Assembly (NCBI RefSeq): GCF_047338595.1 | Contig: NZ_JBLFBO010000013.1 | Span: 1 to 64,000, forward strand | Length of the DNA stretch: 64,000 nt | From: Nitrospira_D sp019636945 | GTDB taxonomy: Bacteria > Nitrospirota > Nitrospiria > Nitrospirales > Nitrospiraceae | Reading direction: 5' to 3' | Shown: positions 61,115-64,000 of the stretch, piece after piece | How positions within the stretch are numbered: the stretch's first letter is position 1 | How the letters are laid out: every line of letters begins with the position of its first letter | Notes under the pieces: model-generated | The model's database searches: none | What the model was told of the DNA's origin: nothing | What the model saw: the letters and a program-made list of their open reading frames with translations, nothing else | Program-made: the position numbers and the translations under genes

Positions 61115-63115
61115 CTAGGCGTGATGTTTGAATAGTGGTCGACCATCGCGGCCTGTGCGCGTGATGCACACATGATCGGTACAGGAAGGCACGAGGGAGT
61201 CATTCTCATGGATTTGATGCTCGAGAAAGACCAGTTCATCGCAATACTGATCGCTATTCGTGTGAGTGATGGTGATAGACACAGTTGCCCGATGTTTTCC
61301 TCCCACAGGCCTGACCAGGTCTGGGATCTGTTGAGCAGCGATGGAAATCTTCGGTGTCTCGTGCTTATAGGGGTACACGACGGTCAGAAAGCACGTGATC
61401 GAGGCATCTTGCGTCAGGCGGACGATCGGCGCCCGCTCTTTCGTACCGTACGATGTGGAGACAAACCCTTCCTCGATGGAGGGGCGTACGGTCGGCACAA
61501 GCGGCTGTGCAAGGACCAGCTTGGGTGAATAGACTGACAGCGTGTCGTGCGACACGGAGAGCGAAACCTCCCCTTGTGCGGGTGGTGCGAGATGGAAGTG
61601 AAGGTCATACCGGTGGGATTCGTCTGCACGCAGGAGATCGAAAATGACCCAGTATTCTCCGTTGATGAACAGCACCTTCCGCTCATGAATCACCGGATAC
61701 TCATAGCTACGAGCTATACCATGCAGATAGTCAAGCCCGGGCTTGCTGACAAATGCGACCATCGATCGATCAGGTTCGGGACCTGAAATCTTGAACCGAC
61801 TCTTTTTCCACTCGTACCGAGTTTGATTTCGCCCATCCACCAGCACGGTGTTGTGAGCAGCCGTGTTGCGAAAACGGACACGCCAATTGACTGGTCCTGA
61901 TTCATCATAGGTGTAACGGCCTGGATCCATGATGAGCGGTGTGCCGTAGGCATAGGCTTCGAAACTGAGCAGATCCAAATGCCCATGATTCCCAGCACCC
62001 AACGGGCCGCAGTCGAAGATCAGGTAGCGTTCGTCCTGATAGGTTTGATCCCGATCACCCCAACCGCTCCGCAATGCATAATAGCCGCTATGGGGAAATC
62101 CTTTTGATCGCACAGTCGGAGGCTGTCCCTGTGCGCCTCGTGACGCGACATACAAGAGAGCTTCCCCTCCGTAGAGATCGTAGCCTTGCTGCAAGAGGTC
62201 CAGGAAGCAGCGGCTATCGCCGTCGCTGAGAGCGGGGATCAGGCCATCAGGTCTGTGGGCATAGAGTGAAAATTCCAAAGCCTTCTTCACTAATTGATCA
62301 AACGGCTCCGGCATCTCGATCTGGTTGAGGCGCGCAAGCTTGGTGATCCAGAGATAGTTCTTGAGCACCAGGTGATGGTAATCGGTGGATTGTTCGCAGT
62401 GGACTCCGTCGGGCTGGAGATCAGACTGAATGTTCCTCACCAGCTCGGTTCTGGACCAGGCGAGCCATTCGCGAGCCTCGGTGAATTCTGGAAAGACGAC
62501 GGCGGCCAGGAAGATCGCACAGAGTTCCAATGTCCGATGATTTCTGGCCGGCGTGACATGGTCTCGTAAATATGAGACCTGGTGGTGTAGCGAGGACAGA
62601 AAGGAACGGTAGAAGTCTGGGGTAACGCAGCTTGCCCGGGTCGTGTTCACGAAATAGTAATGAGCGAAGATCCAATTCTGGATGCGCCGTCCTGCGACGT
62701 CGCTGGGGAGGAAATCGAGCGGAACGGTTCGAATCCAGGAGCCGGTGATGTCAACCCATGCCTTGGCGTATCGAGGATCATTCGTCTCGTGATAGGCCAT
62801 GCCGAGCCCGACGGCGTAATAGAATTTATGGAGCAGGATCAGCCATTCCTGGTCGCTGCTGAGATTGGTGAGCCAGAGCGGGGAGCCGGAAAAGATGTGA
62901 CGTTCGCCGTTGAACTCAAACTGATTCATCAGTATGTCGTCAATCTTCGGGCGTGCCGTTTCAACCGCATCCAGGACCGGGAAATAGTGGATCGTCGTCC
63001 TGGTCTGGAAATGGTTCAGCAAGGCGTCAGCGGTCAAGCGCTGGAAGGGTTCCGCAAAGAGATGCCGGGAGTCCATCTGTTCACTCGAAGGGTGCTGACT
63101 AGTGGCAAGCCGCAT
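61115..63115 (-). CDS. Heparinase II/III-family polysaccharide lyase-like protein
   Basis: 666 residues from ATG 63115 (CAGGAA upstream); the frame's earlier codons are only shadows of the GT4 gene. An N-terminal (alpha/alpha) toroid with IRTVPLDFLPSDVAGRRIQN, ARNHRTLELCAIFLAAVV and EQSTDYHHLVLKNYLWI is followed by the beta-sandwich block GNHGHLDLLSFEAYAYGTPL, IMDPGRYTYDESGP and RNTAAHNTVLVDGRNQTRYE, the Heparinase_II_III core. No signal peptide is seen, unlike most lyases, so a cytoplasmic or transferase-like role in chain building, as for some operon-encoded members, is possible. It overlaps the GT4 stop by 17 bases. Confidence 0.85.
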   Translation of the reverse strand: MRLATSQHPSSEQMDSRHLFAEPFQRLTADALLNHFQTRTTIHYFPVLDAVETARPKIDDILMNQFEFNGERHIFSGSPLWLTNLSSDQEWLILLHKFYYAVGLGMAYHETNDPRYAKAWVDITGSWIRTVPLDFLPSDVAGRRIQNWIFAHYYFVNTTRASCVTPDFYRSFLSSLHHQVSYLRDHVTPARNHRTLELCAIFLAAVVFPEFTEAREWLAWSRTELVRNIQSDLQPDGVHCEQSTDYHHLVLKNYLWITKLARLNQIEMPEPFDQLVKKALEFSLYAHRPDGLIPALSDGDSRCFLDLLQQGYDLYGGEALLYVASRGAQGQPPTVRSKGFPHSGYYALRSGWGDRDQTYQDERYLIFDCGPLGAGNHGHLDLLSFEAYAYGTPLIMDPGRYTYDESGPVNWRVRFRNTAAHNTVLVDGRNQTRYEWKKSRFKISGPEPDRSMVAFVSKPGLDYLHGIARSYEYPVIHERKVLFINGEYWVIFDLLRADESHRYDLHFHLAPPAQGEVSLSVSHDTLSVYSPKLVLAQPLVPTVRPSIEEGFVSTSYGTKERAPIVRLTQDASITCFLTVVYPYKHETPKISIAAQQIPDLVRPVGGKHRATVSITITHTNSDQYCDELVFLEHQIHENDSLVPSCTDHVCITRTGRDGRPLFKHHA

Positions 63116-64000
63116 GGGTTTCCTGGTGATCAGTGGTGGTCCCAACAGTTTCCATATGAAAAAGGTTGAACAGCTGTTTCGTAGTCTGACTCGAGTCAAA
63201 GATTCGGCACATCGTCTCACGCCCGGCATGAGCAAGACTGTTCCTGAAGTCGGAGTCAACCAGCAGTTCTTCGATGGCTTTGGCAAGGGCCAACGGGTCG
63301 CGCGGTGCGACCAACAGGCCGTTGCGTCGATCTTTAATGATTTCCGGAATGCCGGAGACCGATGTGGAAATCACCGGGACTCCAGAGGCCATGGCTTCGG
63401 CGAGGACGTTCGGAATGCCGTCTCGATCACCGTTGTCCACCACGTGACAGGGGAGCACAAACACCGTGGCGCTCTGATAGATAGTGCGGAGCTCCTCTTG
63501 TGTCACACCTGGTTCGATTGCAATGTTTTCCTCAAGACCATACCGGTGAATCAGGCCCATTACTACATCAGTCTGTTCATCAGGTTCACCGACGATCCGG
63601 CAACGGAACGGGATTCCGTGCTCATGAATGAGCCGACAGGCCTCGATCAAAAAGGGAAACCCTTTCTTTTCGACGAAGCGTCCGACTGACAGGATTGTTG
63701 GGATTGCCGGCGTCTCTCGGTCAATGGCCGGAGCGAAACGCGTCGTATCGACTCCATGATAGATGGTGTGGATCGGGGCACTCTGTGAGGAGACGTCCTG
63801 CAAGTGATGATGGTTGGCTCCTGTGCAGGTCACGACGAACTTCGCTCGACGTAGTTTAAGCGACAGCAGATCGCCGGGGTTCAGTTTTGGCAGATAAATG
63901 TCCTTGGCGTGGGCGGTAAAGCTGAAGGGCAGGTCGCTCAGCATGCTTGCGAACATGGCCATGGTTGTTGCGCCATGGCAAAAGTGGGCGTGCAGATGAC
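63099..64000 (-). CDS. GT4-family glycosyltransferase, N-terminus beyond window
   Basis: At least 300 residues. The frame stays open to the window edge, and upstream of the first ATG it still reads HAHFCHGATTMAMFASMLSD and PFSFTAHAKDIY, which is standard mid-N-terminal text of GT4 enzymes, so the start lies outside. The donor half has YHGVDTTRFAP, LSVGRFVEKKGFPFLIEACR, IEPGVTQEELRTIYQSATVF and MASGVPVISTSVSGIPEIIK (with the GVPVIST motif). First visible gene of the minus-strand glycan operon; its end overlaps the lyase gene. Confidence 0.9.
   Translation of the reverse strand, partial: HLHAHFCHGATTMAMFASMLSDLPFSFTAHAKDIYLPKLNPGDLLSLKLRRAKFVVTCTGANHHHLQDVSSQSAPIHTIYHGVDTTRFAPAIDRETPAIPTILSVGRFVEKKGFPFLIEACRLIHEHGIPFRCRIVGEPDEQTDVVMGLIHRYGLEENIAIEPGVTQEELRTIYQSATVFVLPCHVVDNGDRDGIPNVLAEAMASGVPVISTSVSGIPEIIKDRRNGLLVAPRDPLALAKAIEELLVDSDFRNSLAHAGRETMCRIFDSSQTTKQLFNLFHMETVGTTTDHQETHAACH

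Overview
The window looks like a chromosomal segment of a Gram-negative, GC-moderate bacterium with outer-membrane lipoproteins, a porin-like barrel and abundant c-type and glycan genes. The mixture (guaB-guaA, rluB-aspS-aroC, a large NHL-repeat protein, alginate-export-type barrel, FluC/DUF190) would fit Nitrospira or a relative, but that is an inference from gene content; no rRNA or tRNA gene was seen to anchor it.

Region 1-4000 is an insertion-sequence graveyard: an IS256-family end sits inside an IS3 OrfB, and that IS3 sits inside an IS1595 transposase. A parallel beta-helix protein follows, then a complete IS630 element and a second, paralogous beta-helix protein (to 5298).

Region 5946-21762 is a surface-polysaccharide island: an ATP-grasp protein, three methyltransferases, two GT4 glycosyltransferases, two PLP sugar aminotransferases, a phosphoglycosyl-transferase/4,6-dehydratase fusion and a Wzc-type co-polymerase/tyrosine kinase. 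It is broken up by decayed IS200, IS3 and IS5 pieces.

Region 21865-33195 is mostly housekeeping: a monohaem cytochrome c, a double six-bladed NHL protein, guaB, guaA, rluB, aspS and aroC. Immediately after aroC lies a small accessory patch (DUF559 nuclease, solitary HigA, a second diverged aroC 3' end and a MazF remnant).

Region 35018-42932 is accessory. Its centre is a three-gene set (36109-41591) ending in a protein built like a polymorphic toxin: N-terminal domain, Pro/Asn-rich linker, glycine-rich hydrophobic segment and a PD-(D/E)XK-like nuclease end. The two large genes before it are unrecognised. This is the best candidate for an undescribed system. A nucleotidyltransferase/partner pair follows.

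Region 43190-52034 holds stress and envelope genes: two DJ-1/PfpI-superfamily genes, DUF190 + FluC, an RNase HI-ABC ATPase fusion, an exported Lon-type (S16) peptidase, a zinc metallopeptidase-FUN14 pair, DUF2959 and Slp-like lipoproteins. Three copies of a MITE-like repeat abut genes here.

Region 52079-64000 is a long minus-strand operon, mostly with overlapping start/stop codons: GT4 (runs off the window), heparinase II/III-type lyase, APH-fold kinase, histidine phosphatase, a 31-codon micro-ORF, a second APH-fold kinase, a GT28-like/deacetylase fusion, an ABC exporter and an alginate-export-type outer-membrane barrel. Together they look like a machine for making, modifying and exporting a glycan.
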